Part shown: positions 16,707 to 25,099 of the stretch, one piece after another
Numbering within the stretch: position 1 is the stretch's first letter
Layout of the letters: each line of letters starts with the position of its first letter
Assembly (NCBI RefSeq): GCF_003014595.1
Contig: NZ_PYGK01000001.1
Coordinates: 744,001 to 808,000 of the forward strand
Source of the DNA: Chitinophaga ginsengisoli
Lineage (GTDB): Bacteria > Bacteroidota > Bacteroidia > Chitinophagales > Chitinophagaceae
Direction of reading: 5' to 3'
DNA length: 64,000 bases
Made by a program: the position numbers and the translations under genes
The notes under the pieces: model-generated
Seen by the model: only the letters and a program-made list of their open reading frames with translations
What the model was told of the DNA's origin: nothing
The model's database searches: none

Positions 16707-18422
16707 ATGAACGAGCGTATTTTCAATACACAAACTATAAAAAAGACAAGTGTTTTAATCGTAGGCGGCGGGATCTCTGGCCTGAGTGCTGCATTGTTCC
16801 TGCTTAAGCATGATATTGTGCCCATATTGATAGAGCGGCATAAAACCACTTCTATACATCCAAGAGCCCGTGGTTTCGATGTCAGGACCATGGAACTCTA
16901 CCGCGAACTGCAATTGAGCGAGTCTATACGTAAAGCCGGAGCAGCATTGGCAGCAGCCTGGGGTATTCATACAGGCAGCTCATTGTTTGCCACGCTAAAA
17001 AACAAGAAGCCTAAAAAGCAAAAAATAGCTGGCCCGATGCAGATAAAAGGATTGGAAGCACTGACTGCCCAAAGTCCTGAAGCCGGTGCGCGTTGTACCC
17101 AGGATATTTCAGAACCTATCTTGCTGGCCGCTGCCAGGGAGCGTGGGGGCGATCTCCGCTTTTATACGGAGCTGGTTTCTTTCCACCAAACCAGGAATTC
17201 AGTTGTGGCTGTGATAAGGGATAGAGAGACTGGCCAGGCAGAAACGATTGAAGCCAACTATATGATCGCAGCCGATGGCGCTAAAAGCCGGATACGGGAA
17301 ACCCTATGCGCAACTACAGTTGGTCGTGGCGTTTTGGGAGACCTGTTAAATGTTTATTTCAAAGCTAATCTGCGTGAATTTGTAGCAGGCAGGGAGTTTA
17401 GCATCTTGCGGATAGAGGAACCGGGCCTACGTGGAATGCTCACATCTATCGATAATAGCGACCGTTGGGTTTACCATTTATACTACGACACCGCAAAAGG
17501 TGAAAAGCCGGAAGATTTTACGAATGAGAAATTAATTGCTATCCTGCAAAAAGTGATTGGTTTACCCAATGTGACGATCTCCATTATTAGCGTATTGCCC
17601 TGGCAACCTACAGTAAAAGCAGTAACTGAAATGCAGCATGGCAGCGTCTTCCTGGCAGGCGATGCTGCTCACATTATGCCTCCATACGGTGGAAAAGGAG
17701 CTAATACCGGGATACAGGATGTTCATAACCTGGCCTGGAAACTGGCGTTGGTACTAAAAGGTATTGCAAAAGAATCTCTGTTACATACTTATTCGACCGA
17801 ACGGCAATCTATCGGCCAATACAATGCAGAGACATCTGGCGAAATGGCCGATGAATATGGACTGATTAAAAAAATAAACAGGAAATGGATGTTTTCCTTC
17901 CTGAGCGTGATCGTTGTTAGCAAGCTTGGGTTGAATCAATTATTTCCTAAACTGCCGATGAAAAAATTAGGGTACCTGATGGGCATACCCGATATGATTT
18001 ATTCGTCTTCGGCTATATGTGCCGGAGATACAGGCAGCCAGTCTAAAAGAACTGATCTGCTAAAAGGACAGCCTGGTACCCGGATACCTCATTTATGGGT
18101 AAATTATCAGCAGCAGAAAATATCTACACTTGACTTAATGGGTGAAAGTTTTGTACTACTTACAGGACCGGATAATGATTTATGGAAACAGTTAGCTACA
18201 CAAATTCAAGATGAGTTTAAAATAGGCATTCCCGTATACAGTATCAGTCCCGATGGTGCGTTGGACTATAAAGAAAAAACTGTCAACAAAGTACTGGATA
18301 TCACCACGAGCGGTGCCTTATTGATCAGGCCTGATGGATTTGTAGCCTGGAGATGTAAAGAACAAAAAGCTGACTCAGGTAGCAATTTTAAGCGATCCTT
18401 ATTAAAAATATTGGGCCTGTGA
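16707..18422 (+). CDS. FAD-dependent aromatic monooxygenase (PheA/TfdB type)
   Basis: A 571-residue flavoprotein hydroxylase. The FAD-binding Rossmann motif VGGGISGLSAA lies at residues about 18-29, and the second FAD motif FLAGDAAHIMPPYGGKGAN at about 315-333 with NTGIQDVHNLAWKL after it. The C-terminal thioredoxin-like domain of phenol hydroxylase-type enzymes seems present (LMGESFVLLTGPDNDLW, then SGALLIRPDGFVAWR). It uses NAD(P)H and O2 to hydroxylate an aromatic or polyketide-like substrate. A near-consensus -7 box (CAACTTTG, 16683-16690) lies upstream. It is divergent from an AraC regulator. Confidence 0.9.
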   Translation: MNERIFNTQTIKKTSVLIVGGGISGLSAALFLLKHDIVPILIERHKTTSIHPRARGFDVRTMELYRELQLSESIRKAGAALAAAWGIHTGSSLFATLKNKKPKKQKIAGPMQIKGLEALTAQSPEAGARCTQDISEPILLAAARERGGDLRFYTELVSFHQTRNSVVAVIRDRETGQAETIEANYMIAADGAKSRIRETLCATTVGRGVLGDLLNVYFKANLREFVAGREFSILRIEEPGLRGMLTSIDNSDRWVYHLYYDTAKGEKPEDFTNEKLIAILQKVIGLPNVTISIISVLPWQPTVKAVTEMQHGSVFLAGDAAHIMPPYGGKGANTGIQDVHNLAWKLALVLKGIAKESLLHTYSTERQSIGQYNAETSGEMADEYGLIKKINRKWMFSFLSVIVVSKLGLNQLFPKLPMKKLGYLMGIPDMIYSSSAICAGDTGSQSKRTDLLKGQPGTRIPHLWVNYQQQKISTLDLMGESFVLLTGPDNDLWKQLATQIQDEFKIGIPVYSISPDGALDYKEKTVNKVLDITTSGALLIRPDGFVAWRCKEQKADSGSNFKRSLLKILGL

Positions 18423-18622
18423 TTACAGCGTTCGATTCCTGTATTCCTTATTGGAACTGTAGGAGTTGGCGCCAATCGTTTAATCATAAGATGCTGAATA
18501 CCGGTTCGTTTGGCGAGCTGTAAATGGGTTCGACGGCGGATTTTGCAGAAAAAAGCATCATTTAAAACAAAAAGCAGATAATGTCCTATTTCAGTTACAA
18601 TGAGGCATTTACTTAAAAATAA

Positions 18623-18656
18623 AAGCGAAATGATAGTAATATTATTTCGCTTCTTT
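18623..18656 (+). terminator. probable terminator of the FAD monooxygenase gene
   Basis: A 9-bp perfect stem AAGCGAAAT / ATTTCGCTT is followed by CTTTCG, about 200 bp after the stop codon. The T-run is short. Confidence 0.5.
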
Positions 18657-18681
18657 CGTAGCCCCGCCAAGCAATTTGTCG

Positions 18682-18741
18682 AACTATTTACTGGACTTCT
18701 TTGCCCGGATTTACCCAATGAAATCTGAATTTCCACAAATC
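18682..18741. repeat. 60-bp dispersed repeat, copy 2
   Basis: Direct-orientation partner of 15307-15366. Most differences between the copies are transitions. Confidence 0.75.
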
Positions 18742-18838
18742 TGATTACAAGTCTTTAAACTTTACCTTTTGTCAAATGTCATAGCAAAGTGCGCTATTCG
18801 GCGCATTTTGTTATTATAAACTCGCCACTATACCGTGA

Positions 18839-19699
18839 TTACCGGTGTAAACCGGTTTGCTCCAGACAATAGTTCCAAATGAGGTGTTCGCGCTCCGCCG
18901 TGAAATATTTCATGCTTTTCTTAGCCGGTTTCCTATCTACAAAATAATCGCCTGACTTGCCAGGCACATTTTCAGCAGTCGCCAGGTATACTATGGTATC
19001 TGCACCCGACTCAGGGCTTTTGAAGAAAGAACGAGCCAGCTTGCTGACAAAATTCAGTATCGGGCCAAGATCACTGCCAACACCAAAACTGGTCGCCACT
19101 GCGCCCGGATGAAGCGTATACGCCCTCACATTGGTAATACTATCCCGCTGCAACTGCCCCACCAGGTGCTGAGTATTCCAGATCAGGAATAACTTCGCAT
19201 TTCCGTATGCCCGCAATGGGTTATACTGTTTTTCCAACTGTATATCGCCAAAATCAGGCTTTGCATTTAACTGGTGAGAATTAGACGCTACATTGATAAT
19301 GCGGGCATCGTCGCTCTTTACCAGCAAATCCATCAATAAGTGAGTGATCAGGAACGGGGCCAGGACATTGACTGCAAATGTCTTTTCAAAATTCTCCTGG
19401 CTGGTCTCCCGGCTTTTACCCATCAGACCGCCCGCATTGTTGATCAGTATATCAATCCTCGAATACCGCTCATGTATATCGGCACACATCCTGCGAATGT
19501 CCGCCAGGCTGTAGAGGTCGGCCGTTACCACACTAACCTGATCGTTTCCGCTCTCGGCAATGATCTCCTTCCTTATCACTTCCGTTTTTCCAGGATTTCT
19601 TCCATGGACTATTACCTGGTAGCCTCGTTGCGCGAGCGCCAGTGCTGCCGCCTTGCCAATGCCACTGGTAGCACCTGTGATCAGTACCGTTTTTCCCAT
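18839..19699 (-). CDS. short-chain dehydrogenase (retinol dehydrogenase-like SDR)
   Basis: A 286-residue SDR. The glycine motif is TGATSGIG (residues 7-14), followed by HGRNPGKTE, NNAGGLMG, the Ser-containing strand NVASNSHQ, and YGNAK as the Tyr-Lys pair. The pattern NNAG..MG with YGxxK is that of RDH/WWOX-like SDRs. It is divergent from an HxlR regulator with a repeated GGTAT operator between them, so it is probably induced by a ligand of that regulator. Substrate unknown. Confidence 0.9.
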   Translation of the reverse strand: MGKTVLITGATSGIGKAAALALAQRGYQVIVHGRNPGKTEVIRKEIIAESGNDQVSVVTADLYSLADIRRMCADIHERYSRIDILINNAGGLMGKSRETSQENFEKTFAVNVLAPFLITHLLMDLLVKSDDARIINVASNSHQLNAKPDFGDIQLEKQYNPLRAYGNAKLFLIWNTQHLVGQLQRDSITNVRAYTLHPGAVATSFGVGSDLGPILNFVSKLARSFFKSPESGADTIVYLATAENVPGKSGDYFVDRKPAKKSMKYFTAEREHLIWNYCLEQTGLHR

Positions 19700-19712
19700 T
19701 CTTACTTTTTTA

Positions 19713-19720
19713 CAAAGCTA
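19713..19720 (-). promoter_or_regulatory. Bacteroidota -7 box of the SDR gene
   Basis: On the minus strand this reads TAGCTTTG, 13 nt upstream of the start codon at 19699. It abuts the GGTATA repeats. Confidence 0.55.
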
Positions 19721-19722
19721 CC

Positions 19723-19765
19723 GGTATAATGGTATACTTTTGATGCCAGTTACCTAAAGGATACC
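19723..19765. promoter_or_regulatory. candidate HxlR operator
   Basis: Two direct GGTATA half-sites (19723-19728 and 19731-19736) face two inverted half-sites, GTTACC (19749-19754) and GATACC (19760-19765). This fills the divergent promoter region between the SDR and HxlR genes. Confidence 0.6.
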
Positions 19766-19768
19766 AAA

Positions 19769-20119
19769 ATGGCGAAAAAGGAATTAAGCATCGAGCAGAA
19801 AATTAAGTATGTACAAGACACACTGTTCGTGATCAGTGGCAAATGGAAACTGCCCATCATGATAGCCATCAATAACGGCAATAATCGCTTTCGCGACATC
19901 CAGCGCGCCGTACCCAATATCACTACCCGCGTACTTTCCAAAGAACTCAAAGATCTGGAAGAAAACAGGTTAGTAGTGCGCACTGTGTATGACTCCCTAC
20001 CCGTTACTGTGAGCTACACGGTCACGCCGTATTGCAAGAGTTTAAAACCAATGGTGGATGAAATGATTAAGTGGGGTGAGAACCACCGTGCAATGTTGAA
20101 AAAGATAAAACCTGCGTAA
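19769..20119 (+). CDS. HxlR-family transcriptional regulator
   Basis: A 116-residue winged-helix regulator. It has the HxlR core (FVISGKWKLPIMIAINNGNNRF, ITTRVLSKELKDLEENRLV, then VSYTVTPYCKSLKPMVDEM). The conserved Cys that many HxlR proteins carry just before the GKW motif, and that often senses electrophiles or aldehydes, is replaced (KYVQDTLFVISGKW), so a redox-Cys mechanism at that site is unlikely. It is divergent from the SDR gene and probably controls it. Confidence 0.9.
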   Translation: MAKKELSIEQKIKYVQDTLFVISGKWKLPIMIAINNGNNRFRDIQRAVPNITTRVLSKELKDLEENRLVVRTVYDSLPVTVSYTVTPYCKSLKPMVDEMIKWGENHRAMLKKIKPA

Positions 20120-20247
20120 TCACTCGTTGCATCGCTGGCAACATAGTGAGCTGCAGGAAAAGGCAATGCAAAAATGTCAGGTACGTGTTATACCACTGGT
20201 CGTAGCGAGACACTATGACCTTTTTACAACATATTATAACCTGGCCT

Positions 20248-20284
20248 GGAGATTCTTCACTCCATGCGTTGCGTTCAGAATGAC
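20248..20284. repeat. REP-like GAATGAC element
   Basis: GGAGATTCTTCACTCC followed by GCGTTGCGTTCAGAATGAC resembles a widely seen bacterial intergenic repeat of the form 'gattcttc.ctccg..cgttcagaatgac'. It sits in an untranslated gap. Only one copy is in this window, so the repeat status rests on recalled similarity. Confidence 0.45.
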
Positions 20285-20321
20285 GGCCTTGATTTGACAA
20301 ATACCCAAATTCCCAATAACA

Positions 20322-20347
20322 AAAAAGCTGCCCTAAAGCAGCTTTTT
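20322..20347. terminator. bidirectional terminator next to tRNA-Arg(CCU)
   Basis: AAAAAGCTGC pairs with GCAGCTTTTT around a 6-nt loop. It lies 10 bp beyond the 3' end of the minus-strand tRNA. Confidence 0.85.
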
Positions 20348-20357
20348 ACATTCTCAG

Positions 20358-20429
20358 TAGCCCGGACAAGAATCGAACTTGTATCTAAAGTTTAGGAAAC
20401 TTCTATTCTATCCATTGAACTACCGGGCC
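20358..20429 (-). tRNA. tRNA-Arg (anticodon CCU)
   Basis: On the minus strand the 72-nt sequence folds as a cloverleaf: acceptor GGCCCGG / CCGGGCT, D arm GTTC/GAAT, anticodon stem GAAGT/ACTTT with loop TTCCTAA (anticodon CCT), variable AGAT, and T arm ACAAG TTCGATT CTTGT. The discriminator base is A, and CCA is not encoded. Confidence 0.95.
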
Positions 20430-20489
20430 ATAGGGCACGAACCCTAAAGTGGAGTGCAAAAGTAAACGTTTTTTATATATTTCGAGCAC

Positions 20490-22298
20490 TCAGCTCAAAA
20501 TTTGCCCACTCATGCTACTATTATAAATTTTCTCAATCTGTTGATCGTATTTCTGGGTAATTACTTTCCGCTTTACCTTAAGGGTAGGGGAGAGTTCTCC
20601 GTTGGCAATCGTCCATTCCCTGGGCAGCAGTTCAAACTTCTTGATCTGCTCTATGTGACTGAAATACTGGTTATATTTCTCAACGACCTGTTGGTAAAGC
20701 TGTTGAATATCATCGTTTTGCAGCAGTTCTTCATGAGAAGAGGAAGGGAGTCCTTTTTTAGCAGCCCAGCTCTCCAGTTGAGGGAAAGAAGGTACGATCA
20801 GGGCGCCTGTAAATTTGCGTCCTTCCCCTACCACCATAATCTGCTCAATAAAGGGTGATTCCTTGAATTTATTCTCGATAGGCTGCGGAGCCACGAACTT
20901 ACCGCCGGAGGTCTTAAAGAGCTCCTTTTTGCGGTCTGTGATCTTCAGGAACTGATTGTTGACGAGTACGCCGATGTCGCCGGTGTGGAACCAGCCATCT
21001 TTGATAGCGTCGGCAGTCAGATCGGGGCGTTTGTAGTACCCGAGAGTGATGTTCGGACCTTTGCAGAGGATCTCGCCATCTTCTGCTATTTTAACTTCCA
21101 CATTGCTGATGAGCGGTCCTACAGTTCCAAACATACGGTCTTTTACATCTACCCGATTCACACTGATCACGGGAGATGTTTCAGTAAGGCCATATCCCTC
21201 CAGAATAGGAATATTGGCAGCGGTAAATATTTTTAATAACCTTACCTGGCAGGCAGCAGAACCAACAACAACAGCGTCTATATTACCTCCCAGGGCTTCC
21301 CGCCATTTCTTGAAGACAAGTTTATTGGCGATAGACAACTGGAAGTTATACCACCAGCCAAGGGATTTATTGATCTCATATTTCTTGCCCAGTTCTACTG
21401 ACCAGAAGAAAAGAGCACGTTTGATACCCTTTAATTCCAGCCCTTTGGACATGATCTTTTCATATACTTTTTCCAGTAAGCGCGGCACTGTCGTAAATAT
21501 GCTGGGCTTCACCTCACGCAGGTTATCGGCGATGGTATCCATGCTTTCTGCATAGTAAATAGGTACTCCTGCAGTAAGGTATACATAAGTCACCATACGT
21601 TCGAAAACGTGATTGAGAGGCAGAAAGCTGAGTGCCCTTGCTTCCTGGCTTACCGGCAGATAAGGGATACATGCTGTCACATTACTCATGATATTCCTGT
21701 GATTCAGCATAACTCCTTTAGGCGTACCGGTAGTACCTGAAGTATAGATGATGGTAGCCAGTTGTTCAGGATCTATTTTCTCCCGGATAACTTTTATCCT
21801 GTCAATATCTTCCTGTTTAGCCATATCGGGGATCTCACTCCAGTGTCGGCAACCTGCAATTTTAGTAAAAGAGAAGATCTCTTTGAGATGGGTTAATTTA
21901 TGACGTATAGGTGTGATCTTATCAAGCATATCCTGCCCGCTTACGAACAGAATAGAAGCTCCTGAATCATTCAGGATGAACTCCGTTTCATGTTCGCTGA
22001 TTGTCGGATATAACGGCGCAAGCACAGCACCTGCCTGTTGACAGGCCAGGTCTGTTAGCATCCACTCGGGGCGGTTAGGGGATACTATTGCAATCTTGTC
22101 CGAGCCTTCAGGAGTCGTGTCTCCCTGGCCTATGCCAAGTTGCAGCAGCCCTGCACTAAAACGGAGTGTAAGATCGGCTACTTCCTGTGTGCTGTACTTT
22201 TTCCAGACATTGTTTTCTTTTCCTACCAGCATGTCTGACTTTGGGAAATTCTTTAGCTGGTGCTCAATGACATCAAATAATCTGCGTGGCTGCTCCAT
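20490..22298 (-). CDS. long-chain acyl-CoA synthetase (AMP-forming)
   Basis: A 602-residue ANL-superfamily ligase that activates a fatty acid to its acyl-CoA through an acyl-adenylate. Core motifs are all present: P-loop IIYTSGTTGTPKGVM (about 180-195), YGLTETSPVI, WFHTGDIG, and the hinge ITDRKKELFKTSGGKFVAP. The last motif, with KTSGGKFVAPQPIE, is typical of the long-chain (FAA1/AcsL) group found across Bacteroidota. The protein is cytoplasmic or peripherally membrane-bound. It follows a 2TM-protein gene by 69 bp on the same strand. Confidence 0.93.
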   Translation of the reverse strand: MEQPRRLFDVIEHQLKNFPKSDMLVGKENNVWKKYSTQEVADLTLRFSAGLLQLGIGQGDTTPEGSDKIAIVSPNRPEWMLTDLACQQAGAVLAPLYPTISEHETEFILNDSGASILFVSGQDMLDKITPIRHKLTHLKEIFSFTKIAGCRHWSEIPDMAKQEDIDRIKVIREKIDPEQLATIIYTSGTTGTPKGVMLNHRNIMSNVTACIPYLPVSQEARALSFLPLNHVFERMVTYVYLTAGVPIYYAESMDTIADNLREVKPSIFTTVPRLLEKVYEKIMSKGLELKGIKRALFFWSVELGKKYEINKSLGWWYNFQLSIANKLVFKKWREALGGNIDAVVVGSAACQVRLLKIFTAANIPILEGYGLTETSPVISVNRVDVKDRMFGTVGPLISNVEVKIAEDGEILCKGPNITLGYYKRPDLTADAIKDGWFHTGDIGVLVNNQFLKITDRKKELFKTSGGKFVAPQPIENKFKESPFIEQIMVVGEGRKFTGALIVPSFPQLESWAAKKGLPSSSHEELLQNDDIQQLYQQVVEKYNQYFSHIEQIKKFELLPREWTIANGELSPTLKVKRKVITQKYDQQIEKIYNSSMSGQILS

Positions 22299-22367
22299 AT
22301 TGTAGATCTGGCTTACGTTAAATACCTTTTATCAAGGCAGTGGAATTTATGAAAGGTGGATGGGGAT

Positions 22368-22658
22368 TTATATGCCCCTGCGTTGCTTTTCCTCCAATAA
22401 TTTTTCATACTCTTTTACTGCATCTCCGAATGGATCGCGATGCCAGGCATTAAAGTACTGAAATGCCAGTCCAAGCCCCCAGCCAATTGCAGGCCATACG
22501 GGCCATGGCGTACCACCATGTTCATAGGCTCCGGTGGCTAGCCAGAGTCCCCAGAAAAAGGCATTCATAACAAGATAAATAATCAGGGATGTTTTGAATT
22601 TCGCCCTTAACCTGGCGATTTTCCAAAGTTGTTCGTCTCGTTGAGAATTTGGTTCCAT
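22368..22658 (-). CDS. 2TM domain-containing membrane protein
   Basis: A 96-residue protein with a charged N-terminus (DEQLWKIARLRAKFKTSL), two hydrophobic segments (LIIYLVMNAFFWGLWLATG and WPVWPAIGWGLGLAFQYFN), and a charged C-terminal helix (YEKLLEEKQRR). This is the 2TM domain, common in Bacteroidota and often attached to histidine kinases, but here alone. It lies upstream of the acyl-CoA ligase on the same strand. Function unknown. Confidence 0.85.
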   Translation of the reverse strand: MEPNSQRDEQLWKIARLRAKFKTSLIIYLVMNAFFWGLWLATGAYEHGGTPWPVWPAIGWGLGLAFQYFNAWHRDPFGDAVKEYEKLLEEKQRRGI

Positions 22659-23029
22659 ATGTATAAGATTTAAGCCCCGATTAAATGTAGCGATTTTTCC
22701 TGAAAAGTACCAGTCGGCAGAGGGGTAGCAATAAAAAAGAGGAAAAACATTGTCCAGCCTGGAACTGCAATGTTATTTCAGCAGCACTATATAATTTTGG
22801 TTAACGACCTGATGGACAGACTGCATAACGCGATACAAAATATTTTTCCCGGCATTCCACGAATCACATATAAACTTATTGCTTAAACTTCATTGCATAT
22901 ACATATTTAAAGATTGTGTCTTAATGGTTATTTAATTGATGAAACCCAGAGCGTTTTATCTAATAATGCACTCACCAGTCCCAGGTGACAAAAGTCCTTT
23001 TTTGCCAACAGGGACTGGTGAGCTGGTTT
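22659..23029. other. intergenic region
   Basis: These 371 bp hold no supported gene. The only structure is the 12-bp inverted repeat at 22971-23022. The remainder is A/T-rich. Confidence 0.6.
22971..23022 (-). terminator. long-loop hairpin after the MFS gene
   Basis: CTCACCAGTCCC (22971-22982) and GGGACTGGTGAG (23011-23022) are exact complements separated by 28 nt that include a run of T. It lies 8 bp past the MFS stop codon on the minus strand, so it may terminate the FadR-MFS message. The large loop is unusual for a simple terminator. Confidence 0.55.
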
Positions 23030-24262
23030 TTATTTTGATTTACCTGCACGTTCCACATCGGGCAACAGACCAGTAAGCAACCCTATTAAAGGCAGATAGG
23101 CACATACATCAAATACATAGGCAATGCTGGTTTTGTCGGCCAGTTTTCCCAGTAGCGCAGAACCAATACCTCCCATGCCAAATGCAAGTCCGAAGAACAA
23201 TCCGGCGATCATACCTACCTTGCCCGGCACCAGTTCCTGTGCATAAACAAGAATAGCAGAAAAGGCAGATGACAGGATCACGCCAATAAATACACTAAGT
23301 ACGGAGGTCCACAACAGGTTAGCATGTGGCAACAGGAGTGAGAACGGCGCCACACCCAATATCGATATCCAGATCACATACTTGCGTCCTATACGGTCGC
23401 CTACCGGACCTCCGATGAAAGTACCTGCAGCAATGGCAAACAGGAAGATGAAGAGATATACTTGTGCACTTGCTACAGACACATGGAACTTATCCATGAG
23501 GTAGAAGGTATAGTAGCTGGTCATACTAGCCATGTAGAAGTATTTGGAGAAGATCAGCACCAGCAATATGCTCAGTGCAAAAATGACTTTTCCCCTCGGT
23601 AACTGTACATGTATTGCAGCATCCGCACCTTTCGATTTGCTACGGATGCGATGCGTATTGTTTTTATACCATGATCCGATATTGAGCATTACCACTATCG
23701 CCAGTAATGCAGCTAATGAGAACCAGCTGATGCTGGACTGTCCTTTCGGTACAATGATCAGCGCTGCGAGTAACGGGCCGAGTGAGCTGCCTGCATTGCC
23801 TCCCAGCTGAAAAAGCGATTGCGCCATACCATGCCTGCCGCCGGAGGCCATATAAGCCAGGCGGGAAGCCTCGGGATGGAAGATAGAGGAGCCTACGCCC
23901 ACCAGCGCAACAGATAATAACACCAGGTAAAAATGGTGCGCCTGGGAAAGGCTGATCAATCCCAGTAAGGTAAAGCCCATACCAATGGCCAATGAATAGG
24001 GTTTGGGATTTTTGTCTGTATAAAACCCTACCAGCGGTTGCAGCAGGGACGCCGTAAGCTGATAGGTGAGCGTGATCAGCCCTATCTGACTGAAAGAAAG
24101 ATGAAGGGAGTCTTTGACGATAGGGTAGATGGCAGGTATCAGTGACTGTATGGTGTCATTGATCAGATGGGAGAAGCTGAGCGCGATCAGAATAGAGAAT
24201 ACGGTATTCTGCGCGGCCTGCTGTGCCTGCGCTTTAGCGGTTTCCTGTATTGTTTTTTCCAT
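23030..24262 (-). CDS. MFS efflux transporter, fosmidomycin resistance (Fsr)-like
   Basis: A 410-residue inner-membrane protein with about 12 hydrophobic segments. It carries Fsr-group signatures: FSHLINDTIQSLIPAIYPI, QPLVGFYTDKNPKPY in the loop after helix 2, and GSSIFHPEASRLAYMASGGR. Fsr-type carriers export small toxic compounds such as fosmidomycin using the proton gradient. It starts 6 bp after the FadR-type regulator, so they form one operon under that regulator's operator. The natural substrate here is unknown. Confidence 0.9.
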   Translation of the reverse strand: MEKTIQETAKAQAQQAAQNTVFSILIALSFSHLINDTIQSLIPAIYPIVKDSLHLSFSQIGLITLTYQLTASLLQPLVGFYTDKNPKPYSLAIGMGFTLLGLISLSQAHHFYLVLLSVALVGVGSSIFHPEASRLAYMASGGRHGMAQSLFQLGGNAGSSLGPLLAALIIVPKGQSSISWFSLAALLAIVVMLNIGSWYKNNTHRIRSKSKGADAAIHVQLPRGKVIFALSILLVLIFSKYFYMASMTSYYTFYLMDKFHVSVASAQVYLFIFLFAIAAGTFIGGPVGDRIGRKYVIWISILGVAPFSLLLPHANLLWTSVLSVFIGVILSSAFSAILVYAQELVPGKVGMIAGLFFGLAFGMGGIGSALLGKLADKTSIAYVFDVCAYLPLIGLLTGLLPDVERAGKSK

Positions 24263-24268
24263 GACTTT

Positions 24269-24943
24269 TTACTTTGCTGGCTCGTCGTTATTATGTTGGG
24301 TAATACGTTGTGCCCATTGCCACGCCTTTTGGGCATCCTGGGCAATGATGCTGTTTAAAAGGTGCTTATGCAAATGCTGGGTTTCTCTGAAACTCTCAGC
24401 ATTTTTAAACTGAGTTATAAAGTGATTTTTCAAGTGGTGCGCCACCGTTTTATAGAGGTCTGTCAGAATACTGTTGCCTGACGACTCTGCAATGGCAACG
24501 TGGAAATTGATATCAGCCTCAATGGCGCCGGCTGTATCATCCGCGGCAGCGGTCTCCTTTCTCTTTTTCAGATATACTTCTATTTTCTCAATGTCTTCCG
24601 CCGTTCTGTTGACGGCAGCTTTCTGCGCTATCTTCATTTCCAGCAACTGCCGTACTTCATCCAGATCATCTATAGTGGCCCGTTTTATCCGTTGAGGGAA
24701 AGGCTCTTCAATACCGGCACTGGCTTCGACGAAGGTACCCAGTCCCTGTTGTACACGTAGTACACCACTGTTGGCCAGTATGCGTACAGCCTCCCGTATG
24801 GACGACCGGCCCACGCCGTAAGCCTGCATTAAAGCAGGTTCTGTAGGTAACTTCTCTCCCGGCTTGTAAGTGCCGAGAGATATCTGCTCCTGCAACCGCT
24901 GGGCCACTTCGTCGGCAAGGCTATTTCTCTTAATAGACGTCAT
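24269..24943 (-). CDS. FadR-subfamily GntR regulator (FCD domain)
   Basis: A 224-residue regulator. Residues 5-70 are the GntR winged helix (LADEVAQRLQEQISLGTYKPGEKLPTE cut here, then GVGRSSIREAVRIL). The C-terminal FCD ligand domain includes DINFHVAIAESSGN with metal- or ligand-binding Asp and His residues, and the final LHKHLLNSI helix. It is the first gene of the operon with the Fsr-like exporter. A perfect palindrome next to its -7 box suggests autoregulation. Ligand unknown; FCD proteins usually bind small carboxylates. Confidence 0.92.
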   Translation of the reverse strand: MTSIKRNSLADEVAQRLQEQISLGTYKPGEKLPTEPALMQAYGVGRSSIREAVRILANSGVLRVQQGLGTFVEASAGIEEPFPQRIKRATIDDLDEVRQLLEMKIAQKAAVNRTAEDIEKIEVYLKKRKETAAADDTAGAIEADINFHVAIAESSGNSILTDLYKTVAHHLKNHFITQFKNAESFRETQHLHKHLLNSIIAQDAQKAWQWAQRITQHNNDEPAK

Positions 24944-24957
24944 AAGCTAATCATCAT

Positions 24958-24970
24958 ATCATCTGATGAT
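24958..24970. promoter_or_regulatory. candidate FadR/GntR operator
   Basis: ATCATCTGATGAT is a perfect 6-1-6 palindrome, 14 bp upstream of the regulator's start codon and directly beside its -7 box. Such short ATCATC-type palindromes fit GntR/FCD operators. Confidence 0.65.
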
Positions 24971-24971
24971 T

Positions 24972-24979
24972 CAAAGGTA
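24972..24979 (-). promoter_or_regulatory. Bacteroidota -7 box of the FadR-MFS operon
   Basis: On the minus strand this reads TACCTTTG, matching TAnnTTTG. It lies 28 nt before the start at 24943, immediately upstream of the palindromic operator, so a bound regulator would cover the transcription start. Confidence 0.6.
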
Positions 24980-25013
24980 ACTAATCTCCTGATATCCCCA
25001 CATCTTTTTTATT

Positions 25014-25021
25014 TATCTTTG
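25014..25021 (+). promoter_or_regulatory. Bacteroidota -7 box of the TPR gene
   Basis: TATCTTTG lies 79 bp before the ATG at 25100. The -33 region is T-rich. Confidence 0.5.
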
Positions 25022-25099
25022 CGCCTCTTATAAGAAATAAGCTATAAAACGTGCAACTTTGTAAGGGGTTCCACCTGATTTTTAAAACAAGATTCACAA

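Larger units (their letters stand above)
18423..18838. other. intergenic region with terminator and repeat
   Basis: These 416 bp contain a hairpin (AAGCGAAAT 18623-18631 / ATTTCGCTT 18644-18652) that can terminate the monooxygenase message, and copy 2 of the 60-bp repeat (18682-18741). The first about 180 bp show no supported gene. Confidence 0.6.

Noticed and set aside
18266-18736. A 156-residue minus-strand frame after the FAD monooxygenase
   Set aside because: It overlaps the monooxygenase C-terminus antisense and has no recognisable motif; the terminator and repeat lie inside it.
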